Shown: positions 49,458 to 59,094, counted from the first letter of the stretch. The stretch: 64,000 bases of DNA from an uncultured Halomonas sp. (GCF_947501415.1 NZ_CANMVL010000007.1:1-64000); one strand, 5' to 3'. The notes: generated from the letters alone by a model not told the origin. Translations and numbers: made by a program.

Positions 49458-49498
49458 AAAAGCCCCATGGTGCCTGAGCACCATGGGGCTTTCGTGTT
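49458..49498. terminator. Bidirectional terminator between suhB and hisC
   Basis: A 13-base-pair hairpin (AGCCCCATGGTGC with GCACCATGGGGCT, loop CTGA) is flanked by AAA on the left and TTTC on the right. It lies between two convergent genes, 15 bases after suhB and about 25 before the hisC stop, and can serve both. Confidence 0.8.
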
Positions 49499-49519
49499 TC
49501 TGGCATCCGGCTTTCGGCC

Positions 49520-50584
49520 TCAGGCGGGTGCCTGACAGAGGGTTTCCAGGGTCTCGGTGAGGCTGGTCATCTCATCCTCGGTGCCGATGCTGATGCGCAG
49601 ATGGTCGCGCAGCGCCTCGGTATTGAAGTGGCGAACCAGGATGCCGCGCTTGCGCAGTCCCACGAACAGCTGGGCGGCGTCCTGCTCGGGGTGGTGTACC
49701 AGCAGGAAGTTGGCCTGGGAGGGCAGCACCTCGAAGCCGAGCCGTTCGAGACGGTCGCGGGTGCGCTCACGGGTGGTGATCACTCGCCCTCGGCATGCCG
49801 CGAAGTGCTCGCGGTCGGCCAGGGAGGCGATGGCCACGGCGCTGGCCAGGCTGTCGATCGGATAGGAGTTGAAGGAGTCCTTGACTCGCTCCAGCCCCTC
49901 GATCAGCTCCCGGGAGCCTACCGCATAGCCCAGACGCAGGCCGGCCAGGCTGCGGGACTTGGAGAAGGTGCCGGTGACCAGCAGGTTGGGGAAACGCTCC
50001 ACCAGCGGCACCGCACTCTCGCCCCCGAAGTCCACGTAGGCCTCATCGACCAGCACCACCGACTCGGTGATGCGCTCGAGCAGGGTGGCGAGGGCCTCGC
50101 GGGTATGACCGTGGCCGGTGGGGGCGTTGGGATTGGCGAATATGGTGCCGCCGGCCGTGGCCGAGAAGGCCTCGAGGTCCACCGACCAGTCGGCGGCCAG
50201 CGGCAGGGCCTGGCGCTCGATGCCGTAGAGGCGGCAGTAGACCGGATAGAAGCTGTAGCTGATCTCCGGCATCTCAAGCGGCCGTCCCTGGCGGAAGAAG
50301 GCCTGGAAGGCCAGCGCCAGCACCTCGTCGGAGCCGTTGCCCACAAACACCTGCTGTGGCTCGACGCCGAGCTCCTCGGCCAGTGCCTCGCGCAGGGCAC
50401 GGGATTCGGGGTCCGGGTAGCGGCGCAGGTGGTCGCTGGGGAAGTCACGCAGCACGGCGCCGACCCCGGGGGCCGGCGGATAGGGATTCTCGTTGGTGTT
50501 CAGCTTGATCAGCTGCTCGCGTGGCTGCTCACCCGGAATATAGGGGGTCAGCTCGCGCACCTCGGGGCTCCAGAACTTGCTCAT
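49520..50584 (-). CDS. hisC: Histidinol-phosphate aminotransferase
   Basis: HisC transfers an amino group to imidazole acetol phosphate in histidine synthesis. The 354-residue PLP protein has LNTNENPYPPAPGV near the N-terminus, NPNAPTGH at 151-158, the aspartate motif VLVDEAYVDFGG and the PLP lysine K209 in GTFSKSRSLAGLRLGY. The start at ATG 50584 gives the family N-terminus; 56 codons upstream in frame are spurious. It is separate from the hisBHAF genes at 57545-60396. Confidence 0.93.
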   Translation of the reverse strand: MSKFWSPEVRELTPYIPGEQPREQLIKLNTNENPYPPAPGVGAVLRDFPSDHLRRYPDPESRALREALAEELGVEPQQVFVGNGSDEVLALAFQAFFRQGRPLEMPEISYSFYPVYCRLYGIERQALPLAADWSVDLEAFSATAGGTIFANPNAPTGHGHTREALATLLERITESVVLVDEAYVDFGGESAVPLVERFPNLLVTGTFSKSRSLAGLRLGYAVGSRELIEGLERVKDSFNSYPIDSLASAVAIASLADREHFAACRGRVITTRERTRDRLERLGFEVLPSQANFLLVHHPEQDAAQLFVGLRKRGILVRHFNTEALRDHLRISIGTEDEMTSLTETLETLCQAPA

Positions 50585-50693
50585 CGCTCTCGCTCGGGTC
50601 ATGGAGGGAATACCAGCATGGTGACCCGCCCGGCCGGGCCGCGCAAGCCGTGCTAGGCTGGGGCTCCTGTTCCCTGATGACAATGACGTCGCG

Positions 50694-51593
50694 ATGACCG
50701 CCCAGATCCTTGCCACCCTGCTGCCGGTATTTCTGATCGCCGGATGCGGCACCCTCTACGGGCGCCTGCGCAACCCTGATATCGCTACTCTCAATACGCT
50801 CAACATGGAGCTGTTCGTGCCCATGCTGGTGTTTGCCGTGCTGGCCGATGGCCAGGCGCCGCTGGAGGAGTACCTGGGGCTGGCGCTGGGCGGAACCGTG
50901 GTGGTGCTGGGCTCCGGGCTGCTGCTGTGGCCGCTGGCCAGACATCTTGGCCTGGAGGTGAAGACCTTCCTGCCGCCGATGATGTTCAACAACTCCGGCA
51001 ACATGGGCATCCCTCTGCTGCTGCTGGCCTTCGGAGAGGCGGCGTTGCCCGCGGCGGTGGTGCTGTTTATCGTCGAGATGCTGCTGCATTTCACGGTGGG
51101 GTTGTGGATGTTGCGCCCTGGCTCATCGCTGCTGCGGATTCTGCGCCTGCCCATCGTGCTGGCCACCCTTGCCGGCCTTGCGGTCAATCTGTTCGGCGTG
51201 GCGCTGCCCGGCTGGCTGCTGGAGGCGTTGCATATGCTCGGTGGGGTGTGCATTCCGCTGCTGCTCTTCGCACTCGGCGTGCGCATGCTCGATATCGACT
51301 TCTCGGACTGGAAGACCGGCCTGCTGGGCGCCGTGCTATGCCCCCTTTCGGGGCTGGTGCTCACCGCGCCGCTGATCTGGCTGCTGGGGTTGACCGGTCT
51401 ACAAGCCGCGGCACTCTGGGTGTTTGGCGCCCTGCCGCCGGCGGTGCTCAACTATCTGGTGGCCGAGCAGTATCGCCAGGAGCCCCACAAGGTCGCCTCG
51501 CTGGTGCTGATCGGTAACCTCGGTTCGCTGGTGGTGATGCCAATGGTGCTGGCGCTGGTCTTTGCCTACGTGCATGCTGGTATCGGCGGCTGA
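50694..51593 (+). CDS. AEC family transporter (auxin efflux carrier-like permease)
   Basis: This 299-residue membrane protein has about ten helices of the AEC/BASS-like fold. The inverted-repeat signature PPMMFNNSGNMGIPLLLLAFGE lies at about 93-115 and GALPPAVLNYLVAEQY near 250-265. Bacterial AEC members carry malate, malonate and other organic acids, or are of unknown substrate. Divergent from hisC. Confidence 0.88.
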   Translation: MTAQILATLLPVFLIAGCGTLYGRLRNPDIATLNTLNMELFVPMLVFAVLADGQAPLEEYLGLALGGTVVVLGSGLLLWPLARHLGLEVKTFLPPMMFNNSGNMGIPLLLLAFGEAALPAAVVLFIVEMLLHFTVGLWMLRPGSSLLRILRLPIVLATLAGLAVNLFGVALPGWLLEALHMLGGVCIPLLLFALGVRMLDIDFSDWKTGLLGAVLCPLSGLVLTAPLIWLLGLTGLQAAALWVFGALPPAVLNYLVAEQYRQEPHKVASLVLIGNLGSLVVMPMVLALVFAYVHAGIGG

Positions 51594-51690
51594 GGTGCTG
51601 CGAAACTGTGCGCCGGCCTTATCAGCGGTTATGCTGTGAGTCAGGCCGCCGTGCCAAACGAAGCAACGATCACTGCCCAGGAGGACGTAT

Positions 51691-52140
51691 ATGCAAATCA
51701 GGACCTTGCTCGCCGGATCGGCCCTGCTCGCGCTGCTGGCCGGGTGTGCCGCCGGTCCCGGCGGTGGCCCGGGTGGCGCCGCCGTGGAGCCCGATGAAGA
51801 GCGCTATCAGGGAACTCTGCCGTGTCGCAACTGTGACGGCATCGACCTCGATGTGCTGATGCGTGGCGATGAGCAGGCCGCTGCCGCGGAGCGCACTTTC
51901 GAGCTCAATGCCTCCTATCGTGGCCACCCCCAGAGCCCCCCGGACGAGACCTACGCCGGCAACTGGGAGGTGCTCTCCGGCACCGCCAACGAGCCCGATG
52001 CCACTGTGTACGAGCTCACTCCTGACGGCGAGGGGCAGATCTACTACTTCCTGCGCCTCGACCCCCAGACCCTGGAGCTGATCGACCCCGAGCGTCGCCG
52101 CTTCCAGAACAGCGAAATGCTCCAGCTCAAGCGTCAGTAA
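51691..52140 (+). CDS. NlpE-like lipoprotein (copper resistance NlpE N-terminal family)
   Basis: This 149-residue protein has a lipoprotein signal with LLALLAGC (C19), a Gly-rich linker, then an NlpE N-terminal-like domain: YQGTLPCRNCDGIDLDVLM with a CxxC pair, and TFELNASYRGHP. In E. coli NlpE activates the Cpx envelope stress response; the CxxC is where the N-domain senses. The C-terminal half of NlpE is missing here, which is usual for short members. GGAGG precedes the ATG. Confidence 0.8.
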   Translation: MQIRTLLAGSALLALLAGCAAGPGGGPGGAAVEPDEERYQGTLPCRNCDGIDLDVLMRGDEQAAAAERTFELNASYRGHPQSPPDETYAGNWEVLSGTANEPDATVYELTPDGEGQIYYFLRLDPQTLELIDPERRRFQNSEMLQLKRQ

Positions 52141-52164
52141 TCGCCGGCGAATGATGTTGATCCA

Positions 52165-52193
52165 GTGGGGGCGGCCTTTTGGCCGCCCCCCTG
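52165..52193 (+). terminator. Hairpin after the NlpE-like gene
   Basis: A perfect GC stem (GGGGGCGGCC with GGCCGCCCCC, loop TTTT) lies about 25 bases after the stop codon. There is no T-run, so it is a probable but not certain terminator. Confidence 0.55.
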
Positions 52194-52281
52194 TCGTTGA
52201 GGCCGATGCCGCACCTTCCCTGCGGGGGGCGGGGCCTCGCCCAAGCGGTTTTCTACGATCAAACCACCGATGAGACATGCC

Positions 52282-53667
52282 ATGGCCAAGGCAAAGAGCG
52301 CCTTCGTCTGTACCGAATGCGGCGCCGAGTATCGCAAGTGGCAGGGACAGTGTGGAAGCTGTCGCGAATGGAACACCCTCAGCGAGGTGCGCCTCGCTCC
52401 GGCACGGCCCGGCGGAGGGAGCGCCGCGGCAGCGGGGAGCGGCGGTCGTGGCGGCTATGCCGGCGCCCTGACTCGCGAAGTGGTCGACCTGGGCAATGTC
52501 GATCTCAGCGAGGTGCCGCGCCTCTCCTCCACCTTCGCCGAGTTTGACCGGGTACTGGGCGGGGGCCTGGTGCCCGGCTCGGCGGTGCTGCTGGGTGGCC
52601 ACCCCGGGGCGGGCAAGTCGACCCTGCTGCTGCAGACCGCCTGCAAGCTGGCCCAGCAGCAGGGGGTGCTCTACGTTACCGGCGAGGAGTCGCTCTCCCA
52701 GGTGGCGATGCGCGCCCACCGACTGCAACTGCCCACCCAGGGGCTGAAGATGCTGGCCGAGACCAGTGTCGAGACCGTGTTGGCGGTGGCCGAGCGCGAG
52801 CGGCCCGACATTTTGATCATCGACTCCATCCAGACCATGCATCTGGAGGATATCGCCTCGGCCCCGGGCGGCGTGGCCCAGGTGCGCGAATCCGCGGCGG
52901 CGCTGACGCGCTTCGCCAAGCAGAGCAACACCGTGCTGCTGCTGGTGGGGCATGTGACCAAGGATGGCAGCCTGGCCGGCCCCAAGGTGCTGGAGCACAT
53001 GATCGATGCCTCGCTGTTGCTGGAAGGGGGCGCCGACTCGCGTTTTCGTACCCTGCGCGGTCAGAAGAACCGCTTCGGCGCGGTCAACGAACTGGGGGTC
53101 TTCGCCATGCTCGAGCACGGTCTCAAGGAGGTGAAGAACCCCAGTGCCATCTTCCTGTCGCGCACCGAGGAGCAGGCGCCGGGCAGCCTGGTGATGGTGG
53201 TATGGGAGGGCACCCGGCCGATCCTGGTGGAGGTGCAGGCACTGCTCGATGATTCGCCACTGGGCAATCCACGTCGGGTCGCCGTGGGTCTCGACGCCAA
53301 CCGCCTGGCGATGCTGCTTGCCGTGTTGCACCGCCACGGTGGCCTGTTCACCGGTGACCAGGATGTCTTCCTCAACGTGGTTGGCGGGGTCAAGGTGCTG
53401 GAGACCAGCGCCGATCTGGCGGTGCTGCTGGCGGTGGTCTCCAGCCTGCAGAGCCGTCCGCTGCCGCGCGAGCTGGTGGTGTTCGGCGAGGTGGGGCTGT
53501 CCGGCGAGATCCGTCCGGTGCCGAGCGGCCAGGAGCGTATCGTCGAGGCCGCCAAGCATGGCTTCACCCGTGCGATCGTACCGCGTGCCAACGCCCCCAA
53601 GCATGCCCCGGAGGGCATGGAGGTCGTCGCGGTGGACAAGCTTGCCGATGCCCTCGAGGCCCTGTGA
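52282..53667 (+). CDS. radA: DNA repair protein RadA
   Basis: RadA (Sms) is a RecA-like helicase that extends D-loops in recombination. The 461-residue protein has a zinc finger C10-C13-C24-C27, the Walker A GGHPGAGKST at about 105-114, the RadA-specific KNRFG motif (RGQKNRFGAVNELG) and a C-terminal Lon-like domain (LNVVGGVKVLETSADLAVLLAV, GEVGLSGEIRPV). ATG 52282 gives the MAKAKSAFVC start of the family; an ATG 12 bases earlier is less likely. It leads toward selD in the same direction. Confidence 0.95.
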   Translation: MAKAKSAFVCTECGAEYRKWQGQCGSCREWNTLSEVRLAPARPGGGSAAAAGSGGRGGYAGALTREVVDLGNVDLSEVPRLSSTFAEFDRVLGGGLVPGSAVLLGGHPGAGKSTLLLQTACKLAQQQGVLYVTGEESLSQVAMRAHRLQLPTQGLKMLAETSVETVLAVAERERPDILIIDSIQTMHLEDIASAPGGVAQVRESAAALTRFAKQSNTVLLLVGHVTKDGSLAGPKVLEHMIDASLLLEGGADSRFRTLRGQKNRFGAVNELGVFAMLEHGLKEVKNPSAIFLSRTEEQAPGSLVMVVWEGTRPILVEVQALLDDSPLGNPRRVAVGLDANRLAMLLAVLHRHGGLFTGDQDVFLNVVGGVKVLETSADLAVLLAVVSSLQSRPLPRELVVFGEVGLSGEIRPVPSGQERIVEAAKHGFTRAIVPRANAPKHAPEGMEVVAVDKLADALEAL

Positions 53668-53717
53668 GCGGGGTCCTTGGTGTTAGAATGCCCATCACCG
53701 ATTGCGAGGAGAATCCG

Positions 53718-54755
53718 ATGAGCGCCATCCGCCTGACACAGTACAGCCACGGCGCCGGCTGCGGCTGCAAGATCGCCCCCGACGTACTCGACGGTATCCT
53801 GGCCAAGGCCGGACCCGGCGCGAGCCACTCGCGCCTGATCGTCGGCAACCAGGGCCGCGAGGACGCCGCCGTCTACGATCTGGGCGATGGCCGCGGCATG
53901 ATCGCGACCACCGATTTCTTCATGCCCATCGTCGACGACCCCTTCGACTTCGGGCGCATCGCCGCCACCAATGCGATCAGCGATATCTACGCCATGGGCG
54001 GCACCCCGGTCATGGCGCTCGGCATCCTCGGTTGGCCGCTGGACAAGCTGCCCGCCGAGGTGGCCGGAGACGTGATGGCCGGTGCCCAGGCGGTGTGTCG
54101 CGAGCTGGGGCTGGCCTTGGCCGGTGGCCACTCCATCGACGCCCCTGAGCCGATCTTCGGCCTGGCGGTGAACGGGCTCGTCGAGATCGAACATCTCAAA
54201 CTCAACAAGGGCGCCAGGCCAGGTGATCTGCTGTTCCTGACCAAACCGCTGGGGGTCGGCATGCTGACCACGGCGGAGAAGAAGGGGCTGATCGAACCCG
54301 GCCACCAGGGCCTGGCCCGGGAGACCATGCTGCGCTCCAACCGCATCGGCGTGGACCTGGCCCGGATAGCGGGAGTGCATGCCATGACCGATGTCACCGG
54401 CTTCGGGCTCGGTGGACATCTGGCCGAGGTGTGTGCCGCCAGCGAGGTGGCGGCGCGTATCGACTTCCGTCGCCTGCCGCGGCTGGCCGAGGCCGAGGCC
54501 TACCGCCGCCGGGGCGCGGTGCCGGGGGGCACCCTGCGCAACCGGGAGGCGCTGGGCGAGAGCCTGCCTGAGATGGATGAGGCCCACTGGCAGTGGCTGT
54601 GCGATCCCCAGACCTCCGGCGGCCTGTTGTTGGCCGTGGATCCGGCCTGGGAAGATGACGTCGAGCGCATCGGCCGTGAGCATGGCCTGACCCTCCAGCC
54701 CTTCGGCGAGATCGTCGAGGCCAGCGGCCCGGCGCGCATCGAGGTGCGTGGATGA
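53718..54755 (+). CDS. selD: Selenide, water dikinase
   Basis: SelD makes selenophosphate from selenide and ATP. The 345-residue protein has the catalytic loop GAGCGCK with Cys17, so it is the cysteine and not the selenocysteine form. The metal and ATP segments TTDFFMPIVDDPFDFGRIAATNAISDIYAMGG and VTGFGLGGHL are present. ATG 53718 is the family start and has GAGGAGA in front; TTAGAAT at 53690-53696 may be its own -10. It overlaps mnmH by four bases. No selA or selB lies nearby. Confidence 0.96.
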   Translation: MSAIRLTQYSHGAGCGCKIAPDVLDGILAKAGPGASHSRLIVGNQGREDAAVYDLGDGRGMIATTDFFMPIVDDPFDFGRIAATNAISDIYAMGGTPVMALGILGWPLDKLPAEVAGDVMAGAQAVCRELGLALAGGHSIDAPEPIFGLAVNGLVEIEHLKLNKGARPGDLLFLTKPLGVGMLTTAEKKGLIEPGHQGLARETMLRSNRIGVDLARIAGVHAMTDVTGFGLGGHLAEVCAASEVAARIDFRRLPRLAEAEAYRRRGAVPGGTLRNREALGESLPEMDEAHWQWLCDPQTSGGLLLAVDPAWEDDVERIGREHGLTLQPFGEIVEASGPARIEVRG

Positions 54756-55840
54756 GTGAGCTGCCGCTGGTCGACCCCTACCCGGGGCTGCTGAGCGAGG
54801 GGCGACGGCTTATCGATGTGCGTGCCCCCGTGGAGTTCATCCAGGGGGCTCTGCCCGGGGCGGTCAACCTGCCGTTGATGGATAACGAGGAGCGGCGACT
54901 CGTCGGTATCGAATACAAGCAGCGTGGCCAGGCGGCGGCCATCGCCCTGGGTGAGCGACTGGTCCGCGGTGAGGTCAAGGCGGCCCGGGTCGCGGCCTGG
55001 AAGGCGGAGCTCGAGCGGCACCCCGATGCCATCGTTTACTGCTTTCGCGGCGGTCTGCGCTCGCAGATCGCCCAGCAGTGGATCCGTGAGGCGGGTATCA
55101 CCCGGCCACGTATCCGCGGCGGCTGGAAGGCGATGCGCCAGGCGCTCTGTGCCCGCATCGATGCCGCCGCCGAGCAGCCGCTGCTGGTGGTGGGCGGGCT
55201 CACCGGCTGCGCCAAGACCGATCTGGTGCTGGCGCTGGACAACGGCCTGGACCTGGAGGGGTGCGCGCGTCACAAGGGGTCCGCCTTCGGCCGCCACCCA
55301 CTGCAGGCCCCCAGCCAGATCGACTTCGAGCACGCCATGGGCCTGCGCCTGCTGGCGCTGCCGGGCCCGCTGGTGGTGGAGGATGAGTCTCGCCATATCG
55401 GTGGCTCCAATCTGCCCCAGGCCTTCTGGGAGGGGATGCAGCGTGCCCCGCGGATACGCGTTGAGATGCCCCTGGATTGGCGCCTGGCGCAGATTCACCG
55501 TGACTATATCGAGGAGCTGTGGACGGTCTATCACCGACAGTTTGGCGAGTGGCTGGGCTGGGCCCTGATGCGCAAGCAGCTGGAGGAGTCCCTGGCCAAG
55601 CTGCGCAAGCGTCTCGGCAGCACGCGCCTGGCTCGGCTGCAACGGCTCCAGGAGCTGGCCTTTCGCGAGCATGAGCGGGGCAACTCTCAGGCCCATGAGG
55701 CGTGGCTGGCGCCACTGCTGACCGAATACTATGACCCCATGTATCGTCACCAGCTGGAGAAGCGCGACCCGGGCGACTTTCTGCATGTGGGCGACTGGGA
55801 GAGCTGCCTTGCGTTCGCGAGGGAGTGGTCGGCGCAGTAG
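54752..55840 (+). CDS. mnmH: tRNA 2-selenouridine synthase
   Basis: MnmH (SelU) replaces sulfur by selenium at U34 of Lys, Glu and Gln tRNAs using selenophosphate from SelD. The 362-residue protein has a rhodanese domain with the catalytic C97 (IVYCFRGGLRSQ) and a P-loop domain (VVGGLTGCAKTDLV). It continues with HKGSAFGR and VEDESRHIGG. Start overlaps selD stop. The pair is enough for tRNA selenation without selenoprotein synthesis. Confidence 0.95.
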   Translation: MSELPLVDPYPGLLSEGRRLIDVRAPVEFIQGALPGAVNLPLMDNEERRLVGIEYKQRGQAAAIALGERLVRGEVKAARVAAWKAELERHPDAIVYCFRGGLRSQIAQQWIREAGITRPRIRGGWKAMRQALCARIDAAAEQPLLVVGGLTGCAKTDLVLALDNGLDLEGCARHKGSAFGRHPLQAPSQIDFEHAMGLRLLALPGPLVVEDESRHIGGSNLPQAFWEGMQRAPRIRVEMPLDWRLAQIHRDYIEELWTVYHRQFGEWLGWALMRKQLEESLAKLRKRLGSTRLARLQRLQELAFREHERGNSQAHEAWLAPLLTEYYDPMYRHQLEKRDPGDFLHVGDWESCLAFAREWSAQ

Positions 55841-55935
55841 CGGAGAGGGCAAGGCAGGACGGGAAAGGTAGAGCGGGAGCAGGGCATGGGGAGCCCTGTC
55901 CAGCAGAGGATGATGGGGCGTCGGACGGAGGTAAC

Positions 55936-56229
55936 ATGCAGGCTAGCTGGAGGGAGCAGGTCCTGACCGTGATCGCCGAGATTCCCCACGGCCGGGTGAC
56001 CACCTATGGGCGCATCGCCGCCATGGCCGAGGGTGCCACGCCACGGCTGGTAGCCCGCGCCCTGCGCGACCTGCCCGAGGGGCACGGGCTGCCCTGGTAT
56101 CGCATCATCACCGCCTCGCGTCGGCTGGCCGATCACCCCGGTGCCGCGGAGCAGCGCGAACGCCTGGCCGCCGAGGGAGTGCTGCTGGATGCCCGCGGCC
56201 GCGTCCCGGCGGAGCGGATGTGGCCGTGA
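55936..56229 (+). CDS. Alkyltransferase-like protein (ATL)
   Basis: ATL proteins bind O6-alkylguanine in DNA and flip it out, but cannot repair it; they pass it to nucleotide excision repair. The 97-residue protein has the MGMT DNA-binding domain: IPHGRVTTYGRIAAMA, then PRLVARALRD with the arginine finger. The PCHR active site is PWYR (53-56), so Cys is replaced by W54. GGAGG lies just before the ATG. The frame extends upstream but that part looks noncoding. Confidence 0.88.
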   Translation: MQASWREQVLTVIAEIPHGRVTTYGRIAAMAEGATPRLVARALRDLPEGHGLPWYRIITASRRLADHPGAAEQRERLAAEGVLLDARGRVPAERMWP

Positions 56230-56256
56230 GTTATATCGCTCAAACGGGGCTTTCTC

Positions 56257-56362
56257 GGGGACAGGCCCCGAAGTGTCGGACCATCGGGGAGGCGCTGTGA
56301 GCCCGTCCCTGGGCGCTACCGACGCCATTCCTGGCGTAGGACCTCCCCTGCGACCTGTCCCC
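56257..56362. repeat. Structured intergenic repeat, copy 2
   Basis: Nested hairpin between the ATL gene and the DUF416 gene. The outer stem is GGGGACAGG (56257-56265) with CCTGTCCCC (56354-56362), perfect. The second stem is GGGGAGG (56286-56292) with CCTCCCC (56342-56348), perfect. The inner core has a hairpin ACGCCA/TGGCGT and shares GCGCTGTGA and GCTACCGACGCCAT with copy 1. The flanks at about 56231-56255 and 56375-56390 carry a weak TATCGCT/AGCGAGA inverse. Confidence 0.75.
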
Positions 56363-56415
56363 GACGCCCCTCGTGGTTCAGCGAGATTTTGATAATGTAA
56401 GCCCAAGGAGAGTCC

Positions 56416-56997
56416 ATGAGCGGTTTCTTTCAGCGTCTGCAGGGCCTCGAGCCGCGCCGCCAGCAGGCCTTTATGGCGGCGCTGTGTGAGCGACTGCTGC
56501 CCAACTATGCGCTCTATGCCCAGACGGCCGGCCAGGGCAACCCGGCGGGGCTGCGCGCCATTCTCGATCTGGTGTGGGAGCGCCTGGCGATTGCCGGGGC
56601 CAAGATCGACTTCGAGCGACAGGCCGAGAAGCTGGCCGAGCTGGCGCCGCCGGAGGGTGATGACAGCTTCGGGGCTCGGCGTGCCACCGAAACGGTGGCG
56701 GCTCTCTCGGCGCTGCTCGATACCCTGCAGGGCGAGGCGCCGGAGGCGGTGCTGGAGGTCAGTCGCGCCTCGCGGGGTGGCGTGCGGGCCTTTATCGAGC
56801 TGACCGAAGGTGAGGAGGATGGCGAGCGCCTGTCGGCGCTGGTACGCGAGCATCCGCTGATGGAAGACGAGAATGACTTCCAGGATGCGGCACTGGAAGC
56901 GGTGGAGGAGGGCGTGCTGGATCGCGACGCCCTCAAGGCCCTGCGCCGCCTGGGGCACAACGAGGGCGTCAGCAATCTCGGCCTGTCACTGGATTAG
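56416..56997 (+). CDS. DUF416 (YjaG) family protein
   Basis: This 193-residue cytoplasmic, mostly helical protein matches the YjaG/DUF416 family: RRQQAFMAALCERLLPNYALY near the N-terminus, ILDLVWERL, and a central ARRATETVAALSALLDTLQG. The acidic TEGEEDGERL and HPLMEDENDFQD lie towards the end. Function unknown; members are common in gammaproteobacteria. AAGGAG precedes the ATG. It is convergent with the outer-membrane gene, with only nine bases between them. Confidence 0.85.
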   Translation: MSGFFQRLQGLEPRRQQAFMAALCERLLPNYALYAQTAGQGNPAGLRAILDLVWERLAIAGAKIDFERQAEKLAELAPPEGDDSFGARRATETVAALSALLDTLQGEAPEAVLEVSRASRGGVRAFIELTEGEEDGERLSALVREHPLMEDENDFQDAALEAVEEGVLDRDALKALRRLGHNEGVSNLGLSLD

Positions 56998-57006
56998 CCG
57001 TCCGGC

Positions 57007-57537
57007 CTAAAGGCGCAGTCCGACAGTCACCATGATCCCCGCGGTGCCGAACACGATGAGGTCGGACTCGAAGCGATCCTTGCGAACACCGATGCTGGGC
57101 AGGATGGCAGGTGCGATGCCGAAGCGGTTGAAGGGAATCTTGTCGCGGTATTCGCCCCGATAGCCATGCAGAACACCTGCCGTAAGCTTGCCTCTGATGG
57201 TCATGTCAGCATTATTATTCGACCACAAGGGAAGCTCCCTGCCGATATACAGGTAGAGCGACGCCTGATTGAAGGAGTTCTTGAAGCGGGCCGCACCGAT
57301 GAGTCGCCGCCGCGTATCGTGCAGCTCCAGGCCCATCAGCTGCTGGTTGTTCGTATGCTCCGGATCGCGGCTGAAGTGGCGCGTATAGAGGCTGGTCTGG
57401 AGCAGTACGTGGCTTAGCCTCGGCGACGGGGCCGGTGGTTTGGCGTCGGGCGCGTCTGCCAGGCCGGCGGTCGCCGGCCCGATCGAAAGGCTTGCCAGAA
57501 CGACAAGCATGCAGGTTCGTAGACACCTTGGCATCAT
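57007..57537 (-). CDS. Putative outer-membrane beta-barrel protein of unknown function
   Basis: This 176-residue protein has a signal peptide (about 25 residues, ending near PATAG), a short Pro-rich linker, and then alternating strands: VLLQTSLYTRHFSRDP, LMGLELHDTRRRLIGAARF, SFNQASLYLYIGRELPL, KLTAGVLHGYRGEYRD. It ends FGTAGIMVTVGLRL. The terminal alternation resembles small outer-membrane barrels. I do not recognise a function. TTG at 57540, ATG 57537 and ATG 57534 are possible starts. It begins seven bases after hisF on the same strand. Confidence 0.7.
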   Translation of the reverse strand: MMPRCLRTCMLVVLASLSIGPATAGLADAPDAKPPAPSPRLSHVLLQTSLYTRHFSRDPEHTNNQQLMGLELHDTRRRLIGAARFKNSFNQASLYLYIGRELPLWSNNNADMTIRGKLTAGVLHGYRGEYRDKIPFNRFGIAPAILPSIGVRKDRFESDLIVFGTAGIMVTVGLRL

Positions 57538-57544
57538 CAAAAGC

Positions 57545-58318
57545 TTATAGGCGCATTTCTATGCCGCGCTCGGCCATATAGCGCTTGGCCTCGGGGATGG
57601 TGTACTCACCGAAATGAAAGATGCTGGCGGCGAGTACCGCATCGGCCCCACCTTCGCGTACGCCCTCCACCAGGTGGTCGAGGGTGCCGACCCCGCCGGA
57701 GGCGATCACCGGTACGCTGACGGCGTCGGCGATGGCGCGGGTCACCCCCAGGTCGAAGCCGGCCTTGGTGCCGTCGCGATCCATGCTGGTCAGCAGCAAC
57801 TCGCCGGCGCCGTACTCCACCATCTTCTTCGCCCACTCCACGGCATCCAGGCCAGTGGGGCGGCGCCCGCCGTGGGTAAAGATCTCCCAGCGCGGCGCTT
57901 CGCCCTCGGCGGATACCCGCTTGGCATCGATGGCCACCACAATGCACTGACTGCCGAAGCGCTCGCTGGCCTCGCGAACGAACTCGGGGTTGGTGACCGC
58001 GGCGGTGTTGATGGAGACCTTGTCGGCACCGGCGTTGAGCATGGTGCGGATATCATCACAGGTGCGAATGCCACCGCCCACGGTCAGCGGGATGAACACC
58101 TCGCCGGCGATGCGTTCGACCATCTCAACGGTAGTGTCGCGGTCCTCGTGGCTGGCGGTGATGTCGAGGAAGGTGATCTCATCGGCGCCCTGCTGGTTGT
58201 AGCGCTGGGCGATCTCCACCGGATCGCCGGCGTCGCGGATGCCGATGAAATTGACGCCCTTGACCACACGGCCGGCGTCGACGTCGAGACAGGGGATGAT
58301 GCGTTTCGCGAGGCCCAT
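57545..58318 (-). CDS. hisF: Imidazole glycerol phosphate synthase, cyclase subunit HisF
   Basis: HisF forms the heterodimer with HisH making IGP and AICAR from PRFAR and glutamine nitrogen. The 257-residue TIM barrel has the catalytic aspartate in [19 protein letters not shown] and the second in the VVAIDAKRV strand. The phosphate loops LTVGGGIRT and VIASGGVG are also seen. It follows hisA with two bases between. The ATG at 58318 is the family start. Confidence 0.97.
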   Translation of the reverse strand: MGLAKRIIPCLDVDAGRVVKGVNFIGIRDAGDPVEIAQRYNQQGADEITFLDITASHEDRDTTVEMVERIAGEVFIPLTVGGGIRTCDDIRTMLNAGADKVSINTAAVTNPEFVREASERFGSQCIVVAIDAKRVSAEGEAPRWEIFTHGGRRPTGLDAVEWAKKMVEYGAGELLLTSMDRDGTKAGFDLGVTRAIADAVSVPVIASGGVGTLDHLVEGVREGGADAVLAASIFHFGEYTIPEAKRYMAERGIEMRL

Positions 58319-58320
58319 GT

Positions 58321-59067
<747 letters not shown>

Positions 59068-59094
59068 GTCAGGCTCCTGTGGATTCGGGGCCGG

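Noticed and set aside
53061..54683. A 540-codon open frame on the minus strand across radA and selD.
   Set aside because: Antisense to two well-supported genes; composition is that of a GC-rich shadow frame.
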